From contig NZ_JFZG01000025.1 of NCBI RefSeq assembly GCF_000607165.1, positions 1 to 64,000 on the forward strand: DNA of 64,000 nt. The letters run 5' to 3'. Each line of letters begins with the position of its first letter. Position 1 is the stretch's first letter. The stretch comes from Ralstonia pickettii (GTDB taxonomy: Bacteria; Pseudomonadota; Gammaproteobacteria; Burkholderiales; Burkholderiaceae). Of this stretch, positions 18,522-26,383 are shown piece by piece. Both the position numbers and the translations under genes were made by a program. The notes below the pieces were generated by a model, which did not search any database, had not been told where the DNA came from, and worked only from the letters and a program-made list of their open reading frames with translations.

Positions 18522-19943
18522 TCAGGCAATGCGCGACAGCACGCGCAGCAGCCAGTTGAAGATGTGGCCGTAGGGCGGGTGGAACAGCGCGGTGCCATTC
18601 CAGCGGGCCTGATGAAAGACCGGCTTGCGCTTGCTGAAGGTGTCGAATCCCCATTTGCCGTGGTAGGCCCCCATGCCGCTGGGGCCGACGCCGCCAAAGG
18701 GTTGGCTCTCTTGCGCCAGGTGCCACAGGCAGTCGTTGATCGTCACACCGCCCGATACGGTTTCGCGCAGTGCGCGATTGCAGCGCGATGCATCGTCACC
18801 AAACCAGTACAGCGCGAGCGGGCGGGCGTTGCGCTGGACGTACGCCAGTGCATCGTCGAGGTTTGCATATTCGACGATGGGCAACACTGGGCCGAAGATC
18901 TCTTCACGCATCAAACGCGTGGCGACGGGGGCGCCAATCACGAGCGTGGGCGGGAACTTGCGTGATGCCGCGTTGAACGCTTCGCCAGCCGGGTTGACCT
19001 CGATCACGCGTGCGCCTGCGGTGCGCGCCTCGCGGACCATCTCTGCCAAACGTGCACGATGGCGTTCGCTGATGACGGCGGTGTAGTCGGGGTTGGAAGC
19101 GAGCTTCGGATAGAGCTTCGTGATGGCCCGCTCCAGATGCGATGCGACGTTTTCCGCCGTACCTGCGGGCACGAGCAGGTAATCCGGCGCGACGCAGGTT
19201 TGCCCTGCGTTCAGCAGCTTGCCGAATGCGATGCGTTGCGCCGCAACCGCGACATTGCACGACACATCAAGAATGGCTGGTGATTTGCCGCCGAGTTCCA
19301 GAGTCACCGGTGTCAGGTTGGCCGCCGCCGCTTGCGCCACGTCACGCCCCACCTGGGTCGAACCCGTGAAGAACAAGTGATCGAACGGCAGGCTGGCAAA
19401 GGCCTTGCCCAGTTCAACATCGCCGATGGCGACATCGAGTTCATCCGGGTTGAATATTTCGCGCGCCATCGAAGCGAGCAACGCCGACAGCCGTGGCGTG
19501 AGCTCTGACGGCTTGATCAACACCCGGTTGCCGGCCGCAAGCGCGGCAAGCGCTGGCCCCAACGACAGTTGCAGCGGATAGTTCCACGGCGCAATGATGC
19601 CCACCACGCCCAGCGGCTGCGGCATGAGCCGGTTGTAGGCGGGGCGGAAGTGCAATGCAGTCGGCACGCGCTGCGTGCGCATCCACTGCTTCAGGTGGCG
19701 CCGCGCATGACGGATGCCCGTGCGCACGACAAACACCTCGGCAAGTCGGGTTTCGTGCGCCGAGCGGCCTTGAAAGTCGACGTCGATGGCACGCACGATG
19801 TCAGACTCGTGCGAGTCGAGCCAGGCCGCGAGCCGATCGAGACGGGACAGGCGCGTGGCCAGTGTCGGGTCGGGGTCCAGCGCGAAAGCCTGGCGCTGGC
19901 GTTCAAAGCTGGCGACAAGCTCGGTTGGGGAGCCTTGCAGCAT
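18522..19943 (-). CDS. Aldehyde dehydrogenase (coniferyl-aldehyde dehydrogenase-like)
   Basis: NAD(P)-dependent aldehyde dehydrogenase of 473 residues, class 3-like in length. The catalytic Glu is in TLELGGKSP and the catalytic Cys in LNAGQTCVAPDYLLV; the cofactor motif FFTGSTQVGRDVA is also present. I chose the ATG at 19943, with GGAG 6 bases upstream, over the longer open frame. It probably converts the aldehyde formed from the alcohol product into an acid for the downstream ligase. Confidence 0.9.
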   Translation of the reverse strand: MLQGSPTELVASFERQRQAFALDPDPTLATRLSRLDRLAAWLDSHESDIVRAIDVDFQGRSAHETRLAEVFVVRTGIRHARRHLKQWMRTQRVPTALHFRPAYNRLMPQPLGVVGIIAPWNYPLQLSLGPALAALAAGNRVLIKPSELTPRLSALLASMAREIFNPDELDVAIGDVELGKAFASLPFDHLFFTGSTQVGRDVAQAAAANLTPVTLELGGKSPAILDVSCNVAVAAQRIAFGKLLNAGQTCVAPDYLLVPAGTAENVASHLERAITKLYPKLASNPDYTAVISERHRARLAEMVREARTAGARVIEVNPAGEAFNAASRKFPPTLVIGAPVATRLMREEIFGPVLPIVEYANLDDALAYVQRNARPLALYWFGDDASRCNRALRETVSGGVTINDCLWHLAQESQPFGGVGPSGMGAYHGKWGFDTFSKRKPVFHQARWNGTALFHPPYGHIFNWLLRVLSRIA

Positions 19944-20046
19944 GGTGTCTCCTATGCGCTCTCGATTGAGAGATCGCAGCAACGGCTGTTTTTGTTTTGG
20001 TTGTGCGTGGATGCCGGCCAGGTGGTCCCGGCACGCCGGAACGTAC

Positions 20047-21003
20047 TCAGGCGGAATGCCTGCTGGCGTTCATCTGTTCGGCTGCGGAAGCTGCCGTATT
20101 GCGTTTCGCATGTCCGGCAATCAGGTCGACCAATAACGGCGCGACGCCCTCCGAGATGTCGTGGCCCATGCCGCGAATGGTGACCATCTCTGCATCGGGG
20201 ATGGCAGCAGCAGTTGCGGTGCCGCCACTGGCTGCCACCATCAGATCCCGATCGCCGTGCACCACCAGCGTCGGCACCCGGATGCGGCGGACTTCTGCTG
20301 TCCGGTCACCCGACTTGATGATCGCCCCGAGCTGGCGAGCCACGCCTTCGGCATCCATCGCCTGCTGGCCTCGGTCCCACGCGTCGGCGGCGTAGGCGCG
20401 TCGCGCAGCGTCGTCCACGGGGTACGTCTGCGTACCGATGTGCGCCATGATCGCGCTGTAACGCTGCACGGCTTCGTCACGCGTGCGTGCGGGCGGCTTG
20501 GTCAGCATCGACATGCTGGATATGGCCGGCTGGCCGACCTTTCGAGAGCCGGTGGTGGAGAAGATCGAGGTGAGCGACAGCGTGCGGTGCGGATGGCTAC
20601 CGGCGATGATCTGCGCGATCATGCCGCCCATCGACATCCCCACGATATGCGCACGCGCCACACACAGATGATCGAGCAGGCCAACCGTATCGGCGGCCAT
20701 GTCTTCAAGGCTGTAGCCGGAAGGCATCGGCAATCGCAGGAATTGCCGCAGCAACCCGGGCGGCTTCTGCGCGATGCGGGAGGAGCGGCCGACGTCGCGG
20801 TTGTCCAAGACGATGACGCGAAAGCCACGTTGCACCAAGCCGTCGATCATGTTGGCGGGCCACGACGTCAGTTGCAGGCTCAGGCCCGCGACGAGCAGAA
20901 GAGGCTCAGCGCTTTCGAGCCCGTACGTGCGGTAGCACAGGCGGACACCGGTCGGCGCGTCGCAGAACAGATCGTGCGCTTCATCCATGGCGTGGATCGA
21001 CAT
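20047..21003 (-). CDS. Alpha/beta hydrolase (candidate ester hydrolase)
   Basis: Alpha/beta-fold hydrolase of 318 residues. The nucleophile elbow reads GMSMG, the acid lies in VVHGDRDLMV and the catalytic His in IRGMGHDISEG near the C-terminus. The start is 2 bases after the Baeyer-Villiger gene stop, so the two are probably translated together. Adjacent esterase genes typically cleave the ester or lactone made by a Baeyer-Villiger monooxygenase, which is the likely job here. Confidence 0.88.
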   Translation of the reverse strand: MSIHAMDEAHDLFCDAPTGVRLCYRTYGLESAEPLLLVAGLSLQLTSWPANMIDGLVQRGFRVIVLDNRDVGRSSRIAQKPPGLLRQFLRLPMPSGYSLEDMAADTVGLLDHLCVARAHIVGMSMGGMIAQIIAGSHPHRTLSLTSIFSTTGSRKVGQPAISSMSMLTKPPARTRDEAVQRYSAIMAHIGTQTYPVDDAARRAYAADAWDRGQQAMDAEGVARQLGAIIKSGDRTAEVRRIRVPTLVVHGDRDLMVAASGGTATAAAIPDAEMVTIRGMGHDISEGVAPLLVDLIAGHAKRNTAASAAEQMNASRHSA

Positions 21004-21005
21004 GA

Positions 21006-22532
21006 TCAGGCTCCCACCGCTTGCCGGGCCTGCGAGCGCGCCGTGCTGCCCGCTTGGTTGGCGTGCTCAAAACGCAGGAACGGGTTTTCGACCGGGCTGT
21101 CTCCCAGGTTGGCGACGTCGACGTTGTAGTCCTCCGACATGATCCAGGGCGTTTCCAGGCCCTGGCAAGGCATGCTCTGGATGGCGCGCTTAACGTAGCC
21201 GGAGCCGAGGTTGAGCAGCGGAAGCTTGGGCATGTCAGCGTCGGGAGCCTTGGGCACGCAGATCGCGGAGCCGGTGCGATCCATGTGGTCGAGCATGCGG
21301 CAGAAGTGTTGCGCCAGCAGCCCCAGCTTGAGCGTCCACGACGAGTTCGTGTAGCCGATGGAGAAGACGTAGTTCGGCACGCCGCTGAGCATCATGCCTT
21401 TGAAGGTCACCGTGCTGTGCAGATCGACGGGCTCGCCATCGACAATCAGCTTGATGCCGCCGAACAGGCGAATGTTGAGCCCGGTGGCAGTTACGACGAT
21501 ATCCGCCGGCAGCTCTTGCCCCGACTCCAGCAGGATGCCGGTCTCCGTAAACGTCTTGATGTGATCCGTCACCACGGATGCCTGGCCTTTGCGTATGGCC
21601 TTGAACAGATCGCCATCGGGCACCGCGCACAAACGCTGATCCCACGGGTCGTAGGGCGGGTTGAAGTGCACGTCGATCGGATAGCCCTTGGGCAACTGGC
21701 GCTTGTTGAGAAAGCGGATGAGACGCCGCGCAAATTTTGGCCGCTTCTTGCACAGGTACCAGATGCCGCGCGAAATGGCGATGTTCTTGCGGCGCACGAG
21801 TGCATAGGCCCACGCATGCGGTATCACCTTGCGCAGCGTGTTGGCGATGACGTCCTCCGAGGGCAGGCTCACGACATAGGTGGGCGTGCGCTGGAGCATC
21901 GTCACATGCTTGGCCTTGTCCGCCATGGCCGGCAACAGCGTGACGGCGGTGGCGCCGCTGCCGATCACCACGACACGCTTGTCTGTGTAGTCGAGGTCCT
22001 CCGGCCAATGCTGCGGATGCACGGTGCGGCCCTGGAAGCGTTCGATGCCTTCCAGCTTCGGGGTGAAGCCCTGATCGTGGTGGAAATAGCCGGCGGCGCT
22101 GAACAACCATTTGGCCAGGATCGTTTTGCGTTCGCCCGTATCCGTACGCTCGACCTCGACTGTCCATAGGGCTTGAGCGCTGGACCACGATGCTTGAATC
22201 ACCTTGTGGTTCAGGCGGATGTGGCGATTGATCCCGTACTCAGCGGCGGTCTCGCGCAGGTAGGAGAGGATATCCGCCGCCCCGGCAATCGACTTCTTGT
22301 ACGGCCATGGCTTGAACTCGTAGCCGTAGGTGTGCATGTCCGAGTCGGAGCGGATGCCGGGATAGCGGAACAGGTCCCATGTGCCGCCGGTGACAGCGCG
22401 CGATTCCAGGATGACGTAGGACGTGCCCGCGCGCTCCGTCTCCAGGTAACGCGCGACACCGATGCCAGACAGGCCGGCGCCAACGATGAGGACGTCCACA
22501 TGCTCTGTGGGCGGAAGGTGATGTACGGTCAC
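21006..22532 (-). CDS. Baeyer-Villiger flavin monooxygenase
   Basis: FAD/NADPH-dependent monooxygenase of 508 residues that inserts oxygen next to a ketone to give an ester or lactone. It carries the FAD motif GAGLSG at 18-23, the Baeyer-Villiger fingerprint FQGRTVHPQHWP at 166-177 (consensus FxGxxxHxxxWP), and a second nucleotide motif VVVIGSGATAV soon after. I chose the GTG at 22532 with a GGAG 8 bases upstream. The open frame running on to 22673 lacks a good ribosome site. It is the first gene of a seven-gene minus-strand operon. Confidence 0.9.
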   Translation of the reverse strand: MTVHHLPPTEHVDVLIVGAGLSGIGVARYLETERAGTSYVILESRAVTGGTWDLFRYPGIRSDSDMHTYGYEFKPWPYKKSIAGAADILSYLRETAAEYGINRHIRLNHKVIQASWSSAQALWTVEVERTDTGERKTILAKWLFSAAGYFHHDQGFTPKLEGIERFQGRTVHPQHWPEDLDYTDKRVVVIGSGATAVTLLPAMADKAKHVTMLQRTPTYVVSLPSEDVIANTLRKVIPHAWAYALVRRKNIAISRGIWYLCKKRPKFARRLIRFLNKRQLPKGYPIDVHFNPPYDPWDQRLCAVPDGDLFKAIRKGQASVVTDHIKTFTETGILLESGQELPADIVVTATGLNIRLFGGIKLIVDGEPVDLHSTVTFKGMMLSGVPNYVFSIGYTNSSWTLKLGLLAQHFCRMLDHMDRTGSAICVPKAPDADMPKLPLLNLGSGYVKRAIQSMPCQGLETPWIMSEDYNVDVANLGDSPVENPFLRFEHANQAGSTARSQARQAVGA

Positions 22533-22686
22533 AGCGTGTCTCCGGATTGGGGCGAGGTGCCCAGGGCTGGGGAGCAATGTGGGTGGCAGCGCTGTGGTCA
22601 AACCCGAGGTTTTCGGGCTGCGCTCCGAACCCCGCGTCGCTGCCATACGCAGGCCCTCCCCAAAAAACGGCACCTGAAGTACGTAT

Positions 22687-22738
22687 TATCGGCCTACAGC
22701 TAGCGTTCTATCGGCCAAATATTAGCGTTGATACGGCC
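22687..22738 (-). promoter_or_regulatory. 22-bp direct repeats upstream of the Baeyer-Villiger operon
   Basis: On the plus strand TATCGGCC occurs at 22687 and 22709, with a close copy ATACGGCC at 22731. TAGCGTT occurs at 22701 and 22723. The period is exactly 22 bases, two helical turns, over about two and a half units. They lie about 155 bases upstream of the GTG start. Tandem repeats with this spacing are usual binding sites of AraC/XylS-type activators; no such regulator gene is in the window. Confidence 0.65.
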
Positions 22739-23361
22739 TAGATTCAAGCTGGGGTGAGGTAGGGAAAACACCCAGGCGATCGGGCGCAAAGGATGTGCAT
22801 GTCGTCTAGTCTGTGTGTGGCGGGACACGCGTCAGCGAACGGCGCCGCCTTGCCGCAGAATGCAAGCCGCCCGTAACGAGCGGCATGGCTGTAGGAGGTC
22901 GATCAGTGAACGTGGCCACGAGCTAGGTGATGGGCGCCCCGTAGTGGCGGCAGCGATCCGCAGACTCAACCGTAGCGTGTTGCTGCACTGAGTAACGTCC
23001 ACCGTTGAGAGTCCAGGCGCGCTCGTCTCTCGCTATATCTCGGTGGACACGCAAAGCAACGCGCAAGCGCCGCTGCGGCCTGACTTGACCGACCTGGATT
23101 TCGCCTCGACCCGGTCTGCGCAGCGCACGTTGTGGCACCCGTGGATGGAACTGGCGGTCAGCTTGACGCAGGACCTTCAGGAACTGCATGAGTTGCTGCC
23201 GGTGTCACCGCGCACCATCGTGGCCTACGTTGACAGCCACATGGAGGCCATGGCTGAACTCCTGCGGATCGAGTGCGCCGAAGTAATGATGTGAACAAAA
23301 CCTCGGTCAATGGATGGTTGTGTGACGCTGTTTGGTCACCGTGCGCCTAGACCTCGTGAAA
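22739..23361. other. Intergenic stretch without a convincing gene
   Basis: More than 600 bases between the operon leader and the next plausible gene. The only protein-like frame is on the plus strand at 23043-23294 (83 residues, GTG start, reading LTQDLQELHELLPVSPRT in its middle), but it has no recognisable ribosome site and I cannot identify it. Otherwise I see nothing distinctive. Confidence 0.4.
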
Positions 23362-23622
23362 TCAAAAACCGGACGACAGGTACTGTTCGCGCACCGCCAG
23401 CCCGGCGTAAGGCAAGTTGCTCGCGGTGACGATCGCCACGTAGTCGGAAAATCGATACTGCAACCGTGCCGTCTGCAGTGGCGATCCGCTCAATACCTCT
23501 AGTGATGGATCACCCATTGTCGACGTCGGCATACCGAGCGCATTGCGCAGCGCATATCTCGCGCCATCCCAGGCGGCCGTTGTGTCGCCGGTGCTCCGCC
23601 CAGAACTGATCCACGTCACCAT
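23362..23622 (-). CDS. Small hypothetical protein, possibly a gene fragment
   Basis: An 86-residue frame with codon third positions biased to G and C, ending in Phe after AGLAVREQYLSSGF. An in-frame stop lies a few codons upstream of the ATG, so the frame cannot be much longer. I do not recognise it; the beta-strand-like C-terminus ending in Phe hints at the tail of a longer exported protein. It is divergent from sdhB. Confidence 0.35.
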   Translation of the reverse strand: MVTWISSGRSTGDTTAAWDGARYALRNALGMPTSTMGDPSLEVLSGSPLQTARLQYRFSDYVAIVTASNLPYAGLAVREQYLSSGF

Positions 23623-23638
23623 GACCGACTTTGCTTTT

Positions 23639-23657
23639 TATATCACGTTGCGATATA
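23639..23657. promoter_or_regulatory. AT-rich inverted repeat upstream of sdhB
   Basis: TATATC (23639-23644) and GATATA (23652-23657) form an inverted repeat around a 7-base spacer, within an unusually AT-rich patch in the gap between two divergent genes. It may be an operator; no regulator is adjacent. Confidence 0.35.
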
Positions 23658-23779
23658 TCTAAAGGATGCATGCATAAGATGATGTCGCGAAGCGGTGCCC
23701 TCATGGCCGCTGTCAGAACCACGTGCGTAGCAGTGCCTATGCGCAGCGATGCTGGTGCAGGGAACGACGGGAAAACTCC

Positions 23780-24487
23780 ATGGCCGAGTCCAGAACGTTC
23801 GACATCTTCCGCTACGATCCGGACCGTGACACCGCGCCACACATGCAGACGTTCGAGATCGACATCACGTCAACTGACAGGATGCTACTCGACGTCTTGG
23901 TGCGGCTGAAGGCGCTCGATGAAACGTTGAGTTACAGGCGCTCTTGCCGGGAAGGCGTATGCGGTTCAGACGCGATGAACATCAACGGCAAGAACGGTCT
24001 TGCCTGTACGACGAACCTTCTCGATCTGCCACGCCATACGGTTTTGCGCCCGTTGCCCGGCTTGCCGGTCGTCCGCGACCTGATCGTCGACATGACGGCA
24101 TTCTTCAAGCAATACCACTCGATCACGCCATACCTGATCAACGATACGCCACCACCTGAACGCGAACGCCTCCAGTCGCCGGACGAACGCGATCAACTTG
24201 ACGGGCTCTACGAATGCATCCTGTGCGCCTGTTGTTCGAGCGCCTGTCCATCGTTCTGGTGGAACCCCGACAAATATGTTGGCCCGGCGGGGCTTCTGCA
24301 GGCATACCGCTTCCTCGTGGACTCACGCGATGAGGGCACGAATGCACGGCTCGACAATCTCGAGGATCCGTATCGACTGTTCCGCTGCCGCTCGATATTG
24401 AACTGCACCGACGTTTGCCCGAAAGGACTGAACCCAGCGAAGGCGATCGGCGAGATCAAAACCATGCTAGTACGCCGGATCATTTAA
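23780..24487 (+). CDS. sdhB: Orphan succinate dehydrogenase iron-sulfur subunit
   Basis: Iron-sulfur subunit of complex II, 235 residues, normal length. The 2Fe-2S loop reads CREGVCGSD with a further Cys in NGLAC; the 4Fe-4S ligands are in CILCACCSSACP and the 3Fe-4S ligands in CRSILNCTDVCPKG. The start MAESRTFDIFRYDPD follows the usual SdhB N-terminus. No sdhA, sdhC or sdhD is nearby, so this is probably a second copy that could exchange into the housekeeping complex or work under special conditions. It appears to head a short operon with the cupin gene. Confidence 0.88.
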   Translation: MAESRTFDIFRYDPDRDTAPHMQTFEIDITSTDRMLLDVLVRLKALDETLSYRRSCREGVCGSDAMNINGKNGLACTTNLLDLPRHTVLRPLPGLPVVRDLIVDMTAFFKQYHSITPYLINDTPPPERERLQSPDERDQLDGLYECILCACCSSACPSFWWNPDKYVGPAGLLQAYRFLVDSRDEGTNARLDNLEDPYRLFRCRSILNCTDVCPKGLNPAKAIGEIKTMLVRRII

Positions 24488-24517
24488 ACCGTTTTGGAGA
24501 AAGGAGCAAAAACCATT

Positions 24518-24865
24518 ATGGCAACACCACGAGCGGCGCCAGGGGAACTGATCGACGTGCGACCGCTTGGTCCGGGCGTGAAGAGCGCCAAGTCGGTCAC
24601 TCTCATGCGGTCCGACCATCTCGAGGTCATACGGCTCGTGCTTCCTGCCGGCAAGCGGATTCCCGAACACCGCGCGCCAGGTGAAATTACCGTGCAGTGC
24701 CTCGAAGGAAGCTTGACGTTCGGCACGGACGTCGCTGTACGCACGATGCACGCCGGGGACTTGCTCTTCACCTTGCCGGGCCAAGCGCACTGGCTCGAGG
24801 CGCTCGACGACGCGTCGGTACTGGTCACGCTCTATTTGCCGCAGGGTCACGACGAAGGGAGATGA
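24518..24865 (+). CDS. Small cupin-domain protein
   Basis: Single-domain cupin of 115 residues. The metal-binding motif region reads RIPEHRAPGEITVQCLEGSL and the second motif reads AGDLLFTLPGQAHWLEAL. The ATG at 24518 follows an AAAGGAG; a TTG at 24494 is possible but less likely. It starts 30 bases after sdhB and its stop overlaps the next small gene (ATGA). The ligand and function are unknown; it differs from the cupin at 27984, which has a fuller His ligand set. Confidence 0.78.
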   Translation: MATPRAAPGELIDVRPLGPGVKSAKSVTLMRSDHLEVIRLVLPAGKRIPEHRAPGEITVQCLEGSLTFGTDVAVRTMHAGDLLFTLPGQAHWLEALDDASVLVTLYLPQGHDEGR

Positions 24866-25127
24866 GGCAATATCGTCGGCTCATGGGGCGACGGCGTGCG
24901 AACGTCTATACAGATCTTGAGCGCACCGAGCTCTTTCAGCTCTTGGCGTCAGCGCCCGGAATACGCCACGTCGAGATCACGAAAAGCATCCGAAGGGGGG
25001 CTATCGCACTTGCTTCAATCTGTCGATGGACGTTGTCGACGATTTCGTCGCCTACTTGGAAGATCACGACTGGATGTCTTGTTTTGTCGTGCGCCGTAAA
25101 AGCCGTGCACGGTCGCTGTTAGCTTAG
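24862..25127 (+). pseudogene. Small unknown gene interrupted by a one-base shift in a G6 run
   Basis: Translation from the ATG at 24862, which overlaps the cupin stop, reads MRQYRRLMGRRR through HVEITKSIRR. At the run of six G (24995-25000) the frame is lost, but the neighbouring frame continues directly with GGYRTCFNLSMDVVDDF and on to RSLLA and TAG at 25125-25127. One extra G would restore an uninterrupted protein of 88 residues. I do not recognise the family. The break may be a true mutation, a phase-variable tract or a sequencing error. Confidence 0.6.
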
Positions 25128-25158
25128 CCCCACTTGAATACCTATTAAGGGGCCTAAG
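25123..25158. terminator. Bidirectional terminator between converging operons
   Basis: CTTAGCCCC (25123-25131) pairs with GGGGCCTAAG (25149-25158) with a single bulged C and a 17-base loop. It lies between the plus-strand sdhB group and the 3' end of the minus-strand hydrazine-type operon, where shared termination is expected. Confidence 0.5.
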
Positions 25159-25207
25159 TGCTGACGCGGCGTAACGGTCAAAGTTATTCCTCGGACACAA
25201 CGCTCGC

Positions 25208-26380
25208 TCAGGCCGCTACAGTCCCAACGGCGATTTGCCTCGGCCTATAGAGCCGCGTATGCAACACGTCCAGGTGTGCCAGCCCTTGCGCGATGCTGGA
25301 CATCGGCAGATAGCTGAAGCACAGCCGGACGTGGTTGAGGCTGGCCGGGCCGTAGTGCTGGCCGTGCACCAAACGCACATCGTGCTCGCGGCGCGCTGCG
25401 TCGATGAAGGCCTGCGCATCGGTGCCAGCCACCAGCCGAACCCAAAACGAGAACCCGCCGCGTGGCATGGTGTAGTCGGGCTCGCAGAAGCGGCTGCCTT
25501 GAAGCAGCTTGTGCAGAGCATCGCGCTTTGCGCGGTAATGCGGGCGTAGCCGCGCGATGTGCGTATCGAGCACGTCCGACTGCATCAGTCCCAGCACCAC
25601 GTTGCTCACGACCGGGCTCACGCCGCCGTCGCACTTGAGCCGCGCGAGTTGGCTGATGATGTCGGGCTCCGCCAGCACCCAGCCTACGCGCAGGCCCGGT
25701 CCCGCCACCTTCGAGATGGAATGCACATTGATCACGTTGCCACCGGACGAAAGCCACTCGGTGGGGCCATCGTAGGGCAGTTCGGCGTAGACCAGATCCT
25801 GGACCAGCGGCACCCCGTGCTGCGCCAGCAGCGCCGCCACGCGGGCCATGTGCGCACGTGGCATATGGCAGCCGGTCGGATTGTGGAAGGCAGGAGTGGT
25901 GTAGTACAGCCTCACGCGGTGCGTGTGACGCAGAGCGGCTTCCAGCGCATCCAGGTCGACGCCGTCTGCTCCCATGCCGAGCTGCACTATGGTCGCCCCT
26001 GCCACCGAGAACGTGCGTAGCGCGCCCAGGTATGACGGGTCTTCGGTCAGCACTACGTCGCCTGGATCGAGGTACAGGTCAGCCAGCAGTTGCACCGCTT
26101 GCGAGGCTCCGTTGGTCAGGATCACCTGGTCTTGCCGCACGCCGTGGCGCAGCGCGATCTGCGTGCGCAGCTCCGGCAGGCCCAGCGCATCGGTGTACTG
26201 CGGCAGGTCGGCCGCCGATACGCCGGTGGCAGTGTCGAAGGCATCCGGCCAGGCAAGCTCTGTGAACAGAGCTGGGTCCGGCAGGCCGTAGGCGAAGTTG
26301 ACGGCGTGCTTGCCGCCCGAGTAGTCGAACGCGGCAAAGTCTTGCGACAGGCGGCTGCGGTGCGAGGGGATCAGGTTCAT
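25208..26380 (-). CDS. PLP-dependent aminotransferase, class I/II
   Basis: Fold-type I aminotransferase of 390 residues, similar in organisation to the 2-aminoadipate/LysN and MocR-type aminotransferase domain. The PLP Lys is K224 in HSISKVAGPGLRVGW, the conserved Asn lies in HNPTG (166-170) and the PLP-binding Asp in QDLVY (about 195). The start lies 3 bases after the MetRS-like gene stop, so it is the last gene of the six-gene operon. It could transaminate the lysine-derived part of the product; the true substrate is unknown. Confidence 0.88.
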   Translation of the reverse strand: MNLIPSHRSRLSQDFAAFDYSGGKHAVNFAYGLPDPALFTELAWPDAFDTATGVSAADLPQYTDALGLPELRTQIALRHGVRQDQVILTNGASQAVQLLADLYLDPGDVVLTEDPSYLGALRTFSVAGATIVQLGMGADGVDLDALEAALRHTHRVRLYYTTPAFHNPTGCHMPRAHMARVAALLAQHGVPLVQDLVYAELPYDGPTEWLSSGGNVINVHSISKVAGPGLRVGWVLAEPDIISQLARLKCDGGVSPVVSNVVLGLMQSDVLDTHIARLRPHYRAKRDALHKLLQGSRFCEPDYTMPRGGFSFWVRLVAGTDAQAFIDAARREHDVRLVHGQHYGPASLNHVRLCFSYLPMSSIAQGLAHLDVLHTRLYRPRQIAVGTVAA

Positions 26381-26383
26381 GGG

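Noticed and set aside
17607-18965. Long plus-strand open frame of about 450 codons
   Set aside because: It is antisense to the GMC and aldehyde dehydrogenase genes, which have clear catalytic motifs; open antisense frames are expected at this GC content.
23043-23294. 83-residue plus-strand frame
   Set aside because: It looks somewhat protein-like, but it has a GTG start without a ribosome site and no recognised family, so it is noted only inside the gap entry.
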